From Gloeothece verrucosa PCC 7822 (GTDB lineage: Bacteria; Cyanobacteriota; Cyanobacteriia; Cyanobacteriales; Microcystaceae): a stretch of DNA of 64,000 nucleotides. Location: NCBI RefSeq assembly GCF_000147335.1, contig NC_014533.1, positions 248,001 to 312,000 of the forward strand, given 5' to 3'. A model generated the notes under the pieces. That model made no database searches, was not told where the DNA came from, and saw only the letters and a list, made by a program, of their open reading frames with translations. Both the position numbers and the translations under genes were made by a program. Of this stretch, positions 19,552-28,563 are shown one piece after another (within the stretch, counting starts at the first letter, position 1; each line of letters begins with the position of its first letter).

Positions 19552-19592
19552 AGGTACGTTAATAAAATGTAACGTGCCTTATTTGTTTTTTT
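19552..19592 (+). terminator. Rho-independent-type terminator
   Basis: A near-perfect 10-bp stem (aggtacgtta at 19552-19561 against taacgtgcct at 19570-19579, one mismatch) with an 8-nt loop is followed by a T-rich run to 19592. It lies 80 bp after the methyltransferase stop. Confidence 0.6.
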
Positions 19593-19654
19593 AGCTCACT
19601 AAATCATAAGCTCCCAGAGAGTTTTATTGATATCCAGGTACTTAACTCACCTTA

Positions 19655-21334
19655 TTAATTTTTTGGGTTCACTGACTCATAAGCGCCTAGATCATAACCT
19701 GAACCTTGGGGTAGAGTAGAGCCATAAAAATCTCTAGTTCCCACATTAATTTTAAACAACAGATTTAAATTTAGCCCTCTATTAATTAGAGGAGAATTCG
19801 GTTTTAAAGTATAGGCATTCAACGAGGCTAAATTATCGGTATTACCCATGATACCACCGCCACCAGGATTAAGCAATTTGGGATCAACATTTAACCCTAC
19901 ATTTTCAGATGATAATATCTCTTGATTCGTAGCCGCTTGCCAATTAGTTAAACTATTATAGGTCACATTCCCCCAAGTAATGTTAAAAGCTTCTCCTGTA
20001 GAATAATAATTATTTCCCTGAAATAACAAATCTTTAGCACCATTGAGTTGATCCGAAGAAACCTCAACTAATTTTACTCCATTAGTGGTTTGAAAAATAT
20101 TATTACGCAGGTGCAGGCCCTGGACATCCCAAGTGGGCGCACTAATGTTTTCAATTCTCACAGCTTTAGGATTTCCTGTAGTGGAGGGACTGACAAAAAT
20201 CGTATTATTATAAACTTCTGCATTCATTATTCTACCATAAACTTCAATGGCCCCATAATCATTTTTTCGTCCATCATTTTCGCTAATATTGTAGCGGACA
20301 GTATTGTTTTTATGCTCATAATTATCGAGTCCTTGACAGAGTAAATAGCCAGCCCCATCATTGTCATGAGAATAGTTATACTGCATGATAGAATCAGAAA
20401 CATTTTGGTCTAAATCAAATCCGTCTCCATCAAGAAGTCCACCTGTACCGTTATGGTAAGACTCGTTATATTGAATAAGTATATTATTAGAATCATAAGT
20501 CCATATTCCTACTGGGCCCGGACCAGTATTATCAAATTTACCATTATCATAAGCAATAGAACGTTCGATAATGCCTGTATTAACGCCTCCTAAAACAATG
20601 CCACTACCACTACCAATCCAAACTCCGCGTAAGCCAAAATTCTTGTAAGCTTGTACATAACCAACATAAACATTTTCATGGCTATTAGGGAGTTCGGCAT
20701 AGGTCATCAACCCACTAATACCATTATCATGAGTAATCGTATTAGTAATGGTCACATTACGATAGCCGCTATTTTTATTCCAGCTACCAATTTTTATCCC
20801 ACTATCTTTAAAACCACTGACATCTACATTACTAATATTGATGTAGTCCAGCTTAGTATTATTCGCTAAATCATTGTAAAAATTAATCCCATTTCCGTTA
20901 TTAGAGCTAGTCCCAGAACCAACAATAATAAGATTAGAAATTTGATAACCGGCGGCGTTATAAACTGTAATTCCCGTGCCGGTTCCAGCATTAATAACAG
21001 CTTTTCCTGAGCCATAAGAACTAATAATAATCGGTGCAGTTGTGGTTCCAGCATCTTCTTGAGTAAATTTGAGATTGGCATCATAACTATAACCTCCTTC
21101 TAAAAGAATTTGATCTCCTGGATTGAGGTCTAAACTATTAATTTTAGAGAGGGATTTCCAAGGACTGTTGCTCGAAGTTCCAGTATTTTTATCATCCCCA
21201 ATCTGACTGATATAATAAATTTTTGGCTCTGTGGAGGTGGGAGCAGTTGGAAGACTAGAAGAATTGGCTACAAACTGAACTTGTACACTCTTGATATGGA
21301 AAGTGGGAGGTTGATAACTGCTAAGAGCCAACAT
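19655..21334 (-). CDS. Right-handed beta-helix extracellular-type protein
   Basis: 559 residues. After a low-complexity N-terminus a YYISQIGDDKNTGTS start leads into a long N/G-rich beta-helix. It is highly similar along its whole length to the beta-helix part of the 4831-6729 protein, for example in NFYNDLANNTKLDYINISNVD and the ENDGRKN turn. It lacks the N-terminal cadherin-like unit and has no visible signal peptide. The two genes are inverted relative to each other and about 13 kb apart, bracketing the glycosyltransferase/exporter genes. A polysaccharide lyase or epimerase role is possible, but no catalytic set was identified. Confidence 0.75.
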   Translation of the reverse strand: MLALSSYQPPTFHIKSVQVQFVANSSSLPTAPTSTEPKIYYISQIGDDKNTGTSSNSPWKSLSKINSLDLNPGDQILLEGGYSYDANLKFTQEDAGTTTAPIIISSYGSGKAVINAGTGTGITVYNAAGYQISNLIIVGSGTSSNNGNGINFYNDLANNTKLDYINISNVDVSGFKDSGIKIGSWNKNSGYRNVTITNTITHDNGISGLMTYAELPNSHENVYVGYVQAYKNFGLRGVWIGSGSGIVLGGVNTGIIERSIAYDNGKFDNTGPGPVGIWTYDSNNILIQYNESYHNGTGGLLDGDGFDLDQNVSDSIMQYNYSHDNDGAGYLLCQGLDNYEHKNNTVRYNISENDGRKNDYGAIEVYGRIMNAEVYNNTIFVSPSTTGNPKAVRIENISAPTWDVQGLHLRNNIFQTTNGVKLVEVSSDQLNGAKDLLFQGNNYYSTGEAFNITWGNVTYNSLTNWQAATNQEILSSENVGLNVDPKLLNPGGGGIMGNTDNLASLNAYTLKPNSPLINRGLNLNLLFKINVGTRDFYGSTLPQGSGYDLGAYESVNPKN

Positions 21335-21373
21335 ATAGCCTTTTTCATATTATTGACATACATTTATTTTACT

Positions 21374-21478
21374 TAGGAGTTACGCACTCAGAAACGCGGA
21401 CTAACGAGTTTATGTCCCAAGCGAGCGCGAGCGAAGAATCTCAAACCCATAAAATTGGGTTATGGTGCGTAAGTCCTA
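21374..21478. repeat. Family B MITE-like palindromic repeat
   Basis: 105 bp bounded by TAGGAGTTACGCAC (21374-21387) and its near-inverse GTGCGTAAGTCCTA (21465-21478, one mismatch). The interior contains gagcgcgagcgaag and aatctcaaaccc, shared with copies at 31366-31485 and, in part, 35655-35729. Confidence 0.75.
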
Positions 21479-21552
21479 TTACTGTCTATAGCCGCTTGCC
21501 AGAGAGTTATTCCATACTTATAAATACCTAAAGCACTTTATTTTAAACAATG

Positions 21553-21627
21553 TAAGTAGATGGACAAAAGTAAAGTTAACTGTATTGCCTTGCCACACAG
21601 TTAACTATAGTTCTGTCAATCTACTTA
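21553..21627. repeat. Short family A-related repeat
   Basis: 75 bp bounded by TAAGTAGATGGACA and TGTCAATCTACTTA. The interior (aagttaactgt, cacacagttaact) matches the right-end region of family A copies. It ends just downstream (5 bp) of the stop of the GH-like gene. Confidence 0.65.
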
Positions 21628-23424
21628 CCTAGAATGTTGGCTGATAAAATTCATCAAGCTATCATATTTAGGAGAACTAGATTGATTAATATTTTCTAGC
21701 GCTCCCCAACTGCCCCACTTGGTTTGTCTGCCAACATCAGCAAACTGCATATATAGATCTCCTCCGAGTTGTTGATACCATTGAGTCATAATCTTATTAT
21801 AGAGTTGGCCCATACGAGGGTCCTTATTGGCTTTCATAAAGAGATTGGTAATGGCTGTATTATTGACTACTGAACCAACGCCGACTAAATGTTGTCCTCC
21901 TTCGTAGGCAACCAGTGGCAGATTATATTTTTTACTAATATCTTGCCATTTAGAAAGACTCGTCCAACCATTGGGTAAATTCTGCCCGACAGAAGTTCCT
22001 TTTAAAACGCCTCCGTACATAAGTTCATCAAATAATTTCTTTAATCCACCGTCGGCATCTTTTGTCCAGCTTTCTACTTGTTGTTCATATTGAGGAGTAC
22101 CGATATAACCGCCCACATAAGGGGCAATGGCAATCACATCAATGGACTTATTAACGTATTGCAAGGCTTGTTCGGCTGTCCAGGGATTGACCGCTTGTGC
22201 CCCCATTACGCCAATGACTCGGTCTTTCTGCGTTCCGAACACATTATCCCAAATACTAGCTATCTCGGCGGTTCGTTTTCCATAGCTTTGAGGAGTATTT
22301 AGTGTGGCAGAAAGTCCGGCAACGTATTGATTTTGGTCAAAAGAGTCATTCCAAACTTCGTTAGAATATTCTACATAAACTTTTAATCCAGATTTGAGGT
22401 TATTTTTGACATAGGTAGCAAATTGGGTGACATATTGGTTGGTTGCTTGATGGGGCATGGTAAACCAAGCATTAGAATTGGTAGTATTAGCCAGTGCCAC
22501 CATCGCTTCTACAGGGGCCCCTTTTGTTGCCCAAGATGCTGTATTTAAAGTAGGGCGATCACTCCATTCTTTTTGGGTAGAATTATTGGTTTTCATCCAA
22601 TCCATAAAGCGAAGTGTGCTAAAAGAATCAATTTTCTTGAGAAATTCTGGGTTAAATATATTTTTGCTGTAAGTAAATTCAGAGGCTTCAGGAATGACGC
22701 GAATATTCCTTAAATAATTACCCGTCTTATTGGGATCAGTTTGAGTAAGTTTGAGTAAGATTCCGGCATTAGTTGGCGTTACATCAATAACATCTCTACC
22801 CGGTTTTGAGAGAGAAGTCACTTTTTTGGCATCAAAATTATACTCAAGGTTCCCTTGCCCATCATAAAGGACAAGGTATCTACCCCCTTTATAATTGCCA
22901 TCTATAGCATTGGCTAATAGAGTGGACACTGAAGTAAATTGTTGAGTTTTTCCTGTTCCTTTTAAAGAGGTAACCCAACCATTTTTATCAAGGGCTAATA
23001 AGCTTTGTTCTTGTGTATTCCAGGTACTAGATGTTTGAGTAATCCACTTCGAGCCGCTTTTATATAAATCTATAAAAGGTTGTTGTGTAGAATAGTAATA
23101 GATTCCCGTTAAATTAATACCAATATTAGCTGACTTTACAGTCACTTTTACTTGGCCAGTATCCGTATTTCCCGCTTTATCAGTAACTACATAATCAAAG
23201 GTTGCTTGTCCACTAAAGTTTTTAGTGGGAGTAAAAACCGCATTGCCCTTAGTATCTAGAACTGCTGTACCTCCTGAAATAGACTTAAGTGATTTGATTT
23301 TAAGTGAATTTTTATCACCAGCGTAGATATCATTGGCTAGGAGATCAGCCATTTTAAAAGTAAGTGGCTTATTAATTACAGTAGTTCCTGTATCATCAAT
23401 AGCTTGTGGGATACTAATAGCCAT
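21625..23424 (-). CDS. Cadherin-like domain plus GH-A-clan-like catalytic domain, extracellular type
   Basis: 599 residues. Residues about 1-105 are a cadherin/VCBS-like unit (DLLANDIYAGD, FDYVVTDKAG, DTGQVKVTV). Residues about 250-599 look like a TIM-barrel glycoside hydrolase of clan GH-A: VEYSNEVWN places an Asn-Glu pair where the acid/base lies, and PLVAYEGGQ places a Glu where the nucleophile lies. No signal peptide and no sorting signal are visible. A paralogue with an extra N-terminal domain is at 35812-38052. The likely role is to cut or bind surface polysaccharide. A TGGAG ribosome binding site supports the start. Confidence 0.7.
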   Translation of the reverse strand: MAISIPQAIDDTGTTVINKPLTFKMADLLANDIYAGDKNSLKIKSLKSISGGTAVLDTKGNAVFTPTKNFSGQATFDYVVTDKAGNTDTGQVKVTVKSANIGINLTGIYYYSTQQPFIDLYKSGSKWITQTSSTWNTQEQSLLALDKNGWVTSLKGTGKTQQFTSVSTLLANAIDGNYKGGRYLVLYDGQGNLEYNFDAKKVTSLSKPGRDVIDVTPTNAGILLKLTQTDPNKTGNYLRNIRVIPEASEFTYSKNIFNPEFLKKIDSFSTLRFMDWMKTNNSTQKEWSDRPTLNTASWATKGAPVEAMVALANTTNSNAWFTMPHQATNQYVTQFATYVKNNLKSGLKVYVEYSNEVWNDSFDQNQYVAGLSATLNTPQSYGKRTAEIASIWDNVFGTQKDRVIGVMGAQAVNPWTAEQALQYVNKSIDVIAIAPYVGGYIGTPQYEQQVESWTKDADGGLKKLFDELMYGGVLKGTSVGQNLPNGWTSLSKWQDISKKYNLPLVAYEGGQHLVGVGSVVNNTAITNLFMKANKDPRMGQLYNKIMTQWYQQLGGDLYMQFADVGRQTKWGSWGALENINQSSSPKYDSLMNFISQHSR

Positions 23425-23671
23425 TAAGTTTTCTCCAGAATATTACTTAAAGTTTATGGTTTTTTTAATATTTAAGCAGCAATCACAACTAGAACTTATG
23501 CAAATATGCTGATCTTGCTACTTATATTATTATAATAGCATTAAAAAATCTTAAGTCATTTATTATTCTAAAATTTTTCTGAGTTTACCTTGTTTTTTGC
23601 TATAGTGTTTTTATTTTTTTGCATCTTGTTTTTGATTTTTTGCTATAGTCTCCTTTATCTTTTGGCTTTAA

Positions 23672-24038
23672 CTAGCTCACTCCTTGAGTACGTAAATTGG
23701 TGAGCGTGGCTGATGTTAAACCCGTAACTCCTGTTAATCTCATATTTTCATAAAGACGAACATTTCTAAAAGTTAGTAAAGTTTCTCCGCTTAAAAAATC
23801 AAAAACAATAATTTTATCTCCCTGATTAATAGCCGCTAAAATAATTTCATCTTTACTACTATAATAAAACGCCCAAATTAGCTCCGTTTTGCTGACAAAA
23901 GTCCTCTCTACACTTAGGGTATCAATATTCCAAATTTTTGCCGTATTATCAGCACTTCCACTCAATAATTTCTCACCATTTGGACTAAATAAAATTGACC
24001 AAATTAATTTATTATGACCAGCTAAAGTAGCGATATTC
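23672..24038 (-). pseudogene. 3' fragment of a WD40-repeat gene, cut by an ISL3 element
   Basis: Open minus-strand frame encoding the last two to three WD40 blades (LAGHNKLIWSILFSPNGEKL, then SGSADNTAKIW) and the C-terminal tail RLYENMRLTGVTGLT. That tail matches the C-terminus of the NB-ARC/WD40 protein at 31864-35604 (KLYENMNITNIKGLT). The frame runs straight into the inverted repeat of the insertion sequence, so the 5' part of the gene is gone. A Met codon at 23965 is internal and not a true start. Confidence 0.8.
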
Positions 24039-25335
24039 GGTTCTTCCGTACTTACTGTGCTAAACTATTAGGATAATGCCCCCGTAAAGCTCGTATTTCA
24101 AAGTTTTTAAAATTTCTAAATCCAAATCCACAACGCTTTAATAATTTTAATTTATTATTAATCCCTTCTACTATAGCCGAAGTTGTTCTTTTTTCAAAAT
24201 ATCCAACAACTTCTCCAAACCAACGTTTTATGGTTTTGACGCTCTTTCTATAGTAATGTTCGGCTTTTTTTAACCAATCTATTAATTTTAATGTCCCTTC
24301 TCCTAAATTTTTGCTTTTCTCAAATATTAAATGAAATTCTTCTTTTAACTCGTGCATAATAGCTATCTGTGGAGAGGCTTCTTTGATTTGTTCCAGCTTT
24401 TCTTTTTGTTTATTAGATAAGTCTTTTTCTCCTTTTAATAATATATATTTACTTACTTTTAAACTGTTAAACAAAGAAGCTCTCTTTTTAATATTTAAGG
24501 ATTCAGCTATTTTTTTTTGGCCAATCCTGGCTTGGTTAAGTTCTTCTTGAACGATTTTCATTACATGAAATCTATCTATAGTTATATCAGCATTTGGACA
24601 TAGCTTTTTAATTAATGATTTATAGTTACCGGTCATGTCCATACTTACTTCTTTAATTTGAGCTAAAACTTTTTCTCCAAATTCTAGCATCACTTTTTTG
24701 ATCTCTGATTGGGTTCGTTTTGAAACTAAACCTAATAATTTATGTGTATCTAAATCCACTAAAACTACTATAAATTTGCCTTGCCCTTTAACTAAACTTA
24801 TTTCATCTATTCCTAATCGCTGCAAGGAGTCAAGATTAATTGGAATAATATTTAAAGCAATACTCATAACCATTGTTTCAACTTCTTCGGGAGTTAATTT
24901 GTTGTTTTTGGCAACATTCTTAATATCACTATGAATAACTTGCTTTGTAATATTTTCGGCATATCTATAAGTGAAATTTTTCTTAGTTCCTACAAAGTCT
25001 AAAATTTCACTAAAGGGTTTTTTACAGTTATCACATTTAAATCTACGACGATTTACTCTTAAAATTACTTCTTTATTCCCTATTGGTAAATCTTTAACGC
25101 GCATATTTGTTATTTTGATGAAGACGATGGCTCTTGTGACCACAACGAGGGCATTTTGCCGTTTTTGAAGCTTTTCTTACTGATAAAATTAAAGTATTTT
25201 CTGCATCAGTGATATCTTCCACTATAACCCCTGGTAAATTTAATAGTTGGGTCATTAATCTCTTCATCTTTAAGTTTTTAAACAAAAAACTAGAATTTAT
25301 TTCTAATAGTTTAGCACAGTAAGTACGGAAGAACC
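24039..25335 (-). mobile_element. ISL3-family insertion sequence
   Basis: 1297 bp bounded by perfect 32-bp inverted repeats at 24039-24070 and 25304-25335 (outer end GGTTCTTCCGTACTTACTGTGC at one end, its complement at the other). It encodes an ISL3-type transposase on the minus strand. The 8-bp flanks differ (cgatattc versus caacatca), and one side is a WD40 gene fragment while the other is a different transposase gene. This is therefore not a simple insertion but a junction left by deletion or recombination. Confidence 0.85.
24052..25267 (-). pseudogene. ISL3-family transposase, frameshifted
   Basis: The N-terminal part (from an ATG at 25267: MKRLMTQLLNLPGV, then CPRCGHKSHRLH zinc-binding Cys pair) is in one frame. 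The remainder (VKDLPIGNKEVILRVNRRRF, second CDNC zinc pair, IDEISLVKGQG, MDMTGNYKS, IDRFHVMK and VEGINNKLK) is in the next frame. The switch falls near 25095-25110 (aacaaatatgcgcg on the coding strand) and needs a +1 shift or removal of one base. The DDE transposase core is intact downstream. Either a recent frameshift or programmed shifting is possible; inactivation is likelier. The stop codon lies inside the inverted repeat. Confidence 0.8.
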
Positions 25336-26467
25336 CAACATCAGGAGTAGAGTAGGCGGTCATTAATAATTTTTGTTTTCCAAAACGAAAAAAGTGTTCC
25401 ATATCATAACGTTGACGATAAGATTTATAACAATCTATTAGACTTAATTTATAACGGTTTTTTCCAATAACCATAAGCCACATAGATTGCCAAATAAGAT
25501 TATCTGATTCATCTTTTACAAGAACTTGTAATAAAGTAAAAGGATATTGGTTCATTTTATAAATTTTAGTTCCTTTCATTAACATCTGCTTCCAAGCAGA
25601 AATTATTACGGTTAATTGACGACCTTTTTTAGTCGTAAAAAAGACTTGGCTAACCGAGTCAGACTCATGCCAAGTTTTGCTATCTTTGAGGTCAAATTTC
25701 TCCCCATACCAACGGGGATGTCCTGAAGTTTGCGTTCTTATTGGTTCAGGAATAAACTGACGATAAAAGACTCGATTACTTCTAACTCTTGAAATAGTTA
25801 CTACGTTTTGATGCTTAACCTGTTCTCCAATAAAATCCCTTTGGCTATAATCAGAATCAGCGACTAAAACTGATAATTTTTGAGAAAATCAAGGAGTTTT
25901 AAAGATTTTTTCAACTTGTTGAGTTCCCCGATTTACTCCTTTCTCACAAGAGGAAACTCTTTCTGCTGATAAGGGAATTACCCAAGGAACATTCTCTGTG
26001 TCTATTGGGTCTGGTAAAGCGCAGACAACCGAATAATAATGTCCAATATTAATAGGCTTATTTCCCTTAACGGGATTAGGGTAATGAATAAATGTTTTGT
26101 CAGCTAAAGTGTGCGAATAGGGTCGTGGGCAAGGAGTTGTGTCAATTCCGAATAAGTTAAACTCTCTTGAAGAAGTGGGAATTGTTTGAGAGACTGCCGA
26201 AAATAAAATCTGAATTTTTTGGGCATAATTTTCATCAGTTTGATGGGGCAAAAATTCTTGAATTCCTCTATACAAACTGTTATAGTCTCGTCTAAATAAA
26301 GGATTAAGAGACAATTCTACTACCGATGTGGCTTGTTGATTTGATGAGAGAGCATCGATTAACTCTATAAGAGTTTCTTTTCTGGCATTAAGTCCATTAT
26401 AAAGATTTTCTCTCCACCGGGAAAACTCACTAATTATCTTTTCAATTTCTGGATTTTTCATGGTCAT
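25336..26467 (-). pseudogene. Transposase of a second family, internal stop and 3' truncation
   Basis: From ATG 26467 the frame reads about 192 codons (SEFSRWRENLYNGLNARK, FGIDTTPCPRPYSHTLAD) to a TGA at 25889-25891. It then continues in the same frame for about 185 more codons (VADSDYSQRDFIG, then RYDMEHFFRFGKQKL, then DVGFF) until it is cut by the ISL3 inverted repeat. The DTTP and ADSDYS motifs and the YDMEHFFRFGKQ segment indicate a DDE-type transposase of a kind widespread in cyanobacteria. Exact IS family not assigned. One substitution (for example CGA to TGA) explains the stop. Confidence 0.75.
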
Positions 26468-26484
26468 TCCTAATACCGATATTA

Positions 26485-26507
26485 ATTAGCGTAAATTTTA
26501 CGCTAAT
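26485..26507. repeat. 23-bp palindrome, copy 1
   Basis: Two 11-nt arms, ATTAGCGTAAA and TTTACGCTAAT, flank one central base. It lies in the 73-bp divergent gap between the transposase pseudogene and the small plus-strand gene, where an operator or shared promoter would be expected. A near-identical palindrome occurs at 27010-27032. Confidence 0.7.
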
Positions 26508-26540
26508 ATAATCTTAAGCTAGTCTTATACCCAATACAAA

Positions 26541-26976
26541 ATGGATCGGCAAAAATCTTTGAAAACCAGTCAAGGAACGACTCTGAGAGCCAAGCAAATA
26601 AAGGGTCTAATCCGCTCTCTTAAGCAGAAAATTCAGAAAATTCAAAAAGAAGGAGAAGTAGCTCCTCCTAATTGTCATATTATTCGTTACCAAGTTACCC
26701 AAAATCAGAAAATTTATTGGTATTATAAATTACAAGCAGCCGAACCCATTTTCACACAAGCCACTGATAGTGCAAAAAAAACGCTCATATGTGTATTTAG
26801 GTAAAGCGGGAAGTGAAGCTCATATTGATGCGGTAGAAAAACTAACTCGAAGAGATCTTATTGATGAGTTGGAAAGGGTTATCAATTCCCTAACTGAAAG
26901 CTACTTGGATATTTATGTTGGGGGAGAAGTAGAAACAGACTCCTCCTATTATACAGAAGGATTAAAAGATGATTGA
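26541..26976 (+). pseudogene. Small cyanobacterial protein gene with a frameshift in an A8 run
   Basis: Two overlapping frames form one protein of about 144 residues. The first half (DRQKSLKTSQGTTLRAKQIK to ATDSAKK) and the second half (RSYVYLGKAGSEAHIDAVEK to SYLDIYVGG) join at eight A residues (about 26776-26783). Seven A residues would restore one continuous frame. The first part is basic and helical; the second contains a LxRRDLIDELERVI helix. Family and function not recognised; position next to a transposase and between two palindromes suggests carriage on a mobile unit. Slippage on the A run could yield some full-length product. Confidence 0.65.
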
Positions 26977-27009
26977 TTTTTTTGAAGCTTCTCAAAAAAT
27001 AAAATTTTA

Positions 27010-27032
27010 ATTAGCGTAATTATTACGCTAAT
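27010..27032. repeat. 23-bp palindrome, copy 2
   Basis: ATTAGCGTAAT and ATTACGCTAAT arms around one base. It differs from copy 1 only around the centre. It lies between the small gene and the histidine kinase remnant and probably marks the edge of the inserted segment. Confidence 0.7.
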
Positions 27033-27243
27033 TAGGTTTCTCGTTTGTCCAAAGTCCAATTTTGAATGGATACAACAATTACAAGAAGCGGCTATGCAAG
27101 CCGATGAAGAAACTATTTTAAAACTTATAGCTCATATTTCTTCTTCTGAAGCTAGTTTATCAACTGTTTTAACTGCTTTGGTTAATGAACTGCAATTTGA
27201 AGAAATTATTTTAAAAACACAAGAAATTGTCTGCAAATGCTAA
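27033..27243 (+). pseudogene. C-terminal remnant of a hybrid histidine kinase
   Basis: An open frame ending at TAA 27241-27243 encodes FEWIQQLQEAAMQADEETI, then ISSSEASLSTVLTALVNELQ and FEEIILKTQE. This is the helical tail usually found after the receiver domain of large cyanobacterial hybrid PAS histidine kinases. Everything upstream is replaced by the palindrome and small mobile gene, so the kinase was truncated by insertion or deletion. A response-regulator gene follows 40 bp later, as is common downstream of such kinases. Confidence 0.65.
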
Positions 27244-27283
27244 AATTTTTCTAAAAATTAAAACTAAATTCATTTCTAGTCCG

Positions 27284-28108
27284 ATGAAACAGTCTGATTT
27301 TAATATTAATAGTGCTAGGGCTAAAATTTTGGTGGTTGATGATACAATTGATAGCCTTCGTCTTATGGCTAATATGCTCACAGACCAAGGTTATAATGTT
27401 CGTAAAGTTTTAAATGGTCAAATGGCTTTAACGGCTGCTCAATCAGCCCCTCCAGATTTAATTCTGCTTGATATTAATATGCCTCAACTCAATGGTTATG
27501 AAGTCTGTCAACAACTGAAAAATAATCCCATTACAGCAGAAATTCCGGTGATTTTTATTAGTGCTTTAGATGAAGTTTTAGATAAAGTCAAAGCTTTTTC
27601 AGTTGGGGCAGTAGATTATATTACTAAACCTTTTTATTTTGAAGAGTTAGTAACCCGAGTTGAAACTCAGCTTAAACTTCGTTTTTTACAAAAAGAAATT
27701 TCCAATAAAAACCAAGAAACCAGTAAAATACAAGACCAGTATCATCGTTTATTAAAGCATATTAAAGAAGGTTTTTTTCAAGTTTCTCTAGAAGGAAAAT
27801 TTAAAAAAATTAATTTTTCTTTAGCTCAATTATGTGGTTATGAATCTATAGATTTTTTTTTAAATGCTTTTGATAATTCTATTTATAATTTATATAGTGA
27901 CTTAGATTACTGAAGTGAAATTATATTATTATTGGATTCTCAGGAAGAAACTCCTTTATTAAATACAGAAATTTATGCTAAAGATAAAATACTTTTAAAA
28001 GTGTCACAAAAAATTTGGGTGGTTAACAATTTTGCTACAAATCAAATGTACTATGAAGGAATTATTTGGAGTTCGTTTATCAGCAATGAAGAATCATTAA
28101 ATGTTTAA
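27284..28108 (+). pseudogene. Response regulator with PAS domain, interrupted by an in-frame TGA
   Basis: Starting at the ATG of MKQSDFNINSARAK, residues about 10-125 are a receiver domain (VVDDTIDS acidic pocket, phospho-acceptor Asp in LILLDINMPQ, SALDE and YITKPF). A helical linker leads to a PAS-like segment (HIKEGFFQVSLEGKFKKINF). The frame meets TGA at 27911-27913 and continues in the same frame for 64 codons (LNTEIYAKDKILLK, IWVVNNFATNQMYYEGI), which is the second half of the PAS domain, ending at 28108. Any kinase, GGDEF or other output domain is missing. A receiver-only product could still be made. Confidence 0.75.
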
Positions 28109-28159
28109 AATAAACCCCTATGCTGTTTTATTTTTAGAGACATTTATTTACTACAATTT

Positions 28160-28178
28160 GGGCGCAAGGTTTGCGCCC
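28160..28178. terminator. Perfect GC-rich hairpin, possible terminator
   Basis: GGGCGCAA and TTGCGCCC form a perfect 8-bp stem with a 3-nt loop, 50 bp after the end of the response-regulator frame. No long T run follows (tcttctag), so termination is only possible. It could serve either strand. Confidence 0.4.
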
Positions 28179-28275
28179 TCTTCTAGATTAGAATTAATCT
28201 GTGAGTAAATTAGCCATCTGGCTAGAGCAAGAGTGCCTGTTACTTCTTACCTTTTGCCATATTCAAGCAATATTA

Positions 28276-28563
28276 TTAGGTGCCACTATCGGGATTTTGT
28301 TGACGGTTATTTTGGCGTTCTGTACGGTCATTTTGCCGGTCCTGTTGGCGATTATTTCGGCGTTCTGTACGGTCATTGTGCCGGTTTTGTTGACGGTTAT
28401 TTCGGCGTTCTGTACGGTCATTTTGTTTTTCTAACGGATTGTTTTGGAATTGTGAATAGTCTGTTTGGGCTTTGACAGGCTTGGGACTTAATGAAAAAGT
28501 AAGAATCGGTAAAAGCACTAAGACTACTAGAGATTTTATTTTGGTATTTAAGATATTTTTCAT
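28276..28563 (-). CDS. Small secreted basic repeat protein
   Basis: 95 residues. A clear signal peptide (MKNILNTKIK, hydrophobic core LVVLVLLPILTFSL, cleavage after PVKA) precedes about 60 residues of charged, low-complexity sequence. Its core is a repeat of about 15 residues, NDRTERRNNRQQ plus variable residues, present three times. The DNA is a 45-bp tandem repeat. The mature protein is rich in Arg, Asn and Gln with no hydrophobic core, so probably disordered. No family recognised; binding to an acidic polymer such as a polysaccharide is speculative. Confidence 0.6.
   Translation of the reverse strand: MKNILNTKIKSLVVLVLLPILTFSLSPKPVKAQTDYSQFQNNPLEKQNDRTERRNNRQQNRHNDRTERRNNRQQDRQNDRTERQNNRQQNPDSGT

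Noticed and set aside
28300..28430. Regularly spaced repeats suggesting a CRISPR array
   Set aside because: The units are contiguous 45-bp coding repeats without unique spacers and lie inside a protein gene.
28201..28475. Two plus-strand ORFs of 77-80 codons with repeating hydrophobic units
   Set aside because: They are antisense shadows of the 45-bp repeats in the secreted basic protein, which has a proper signal peptide.
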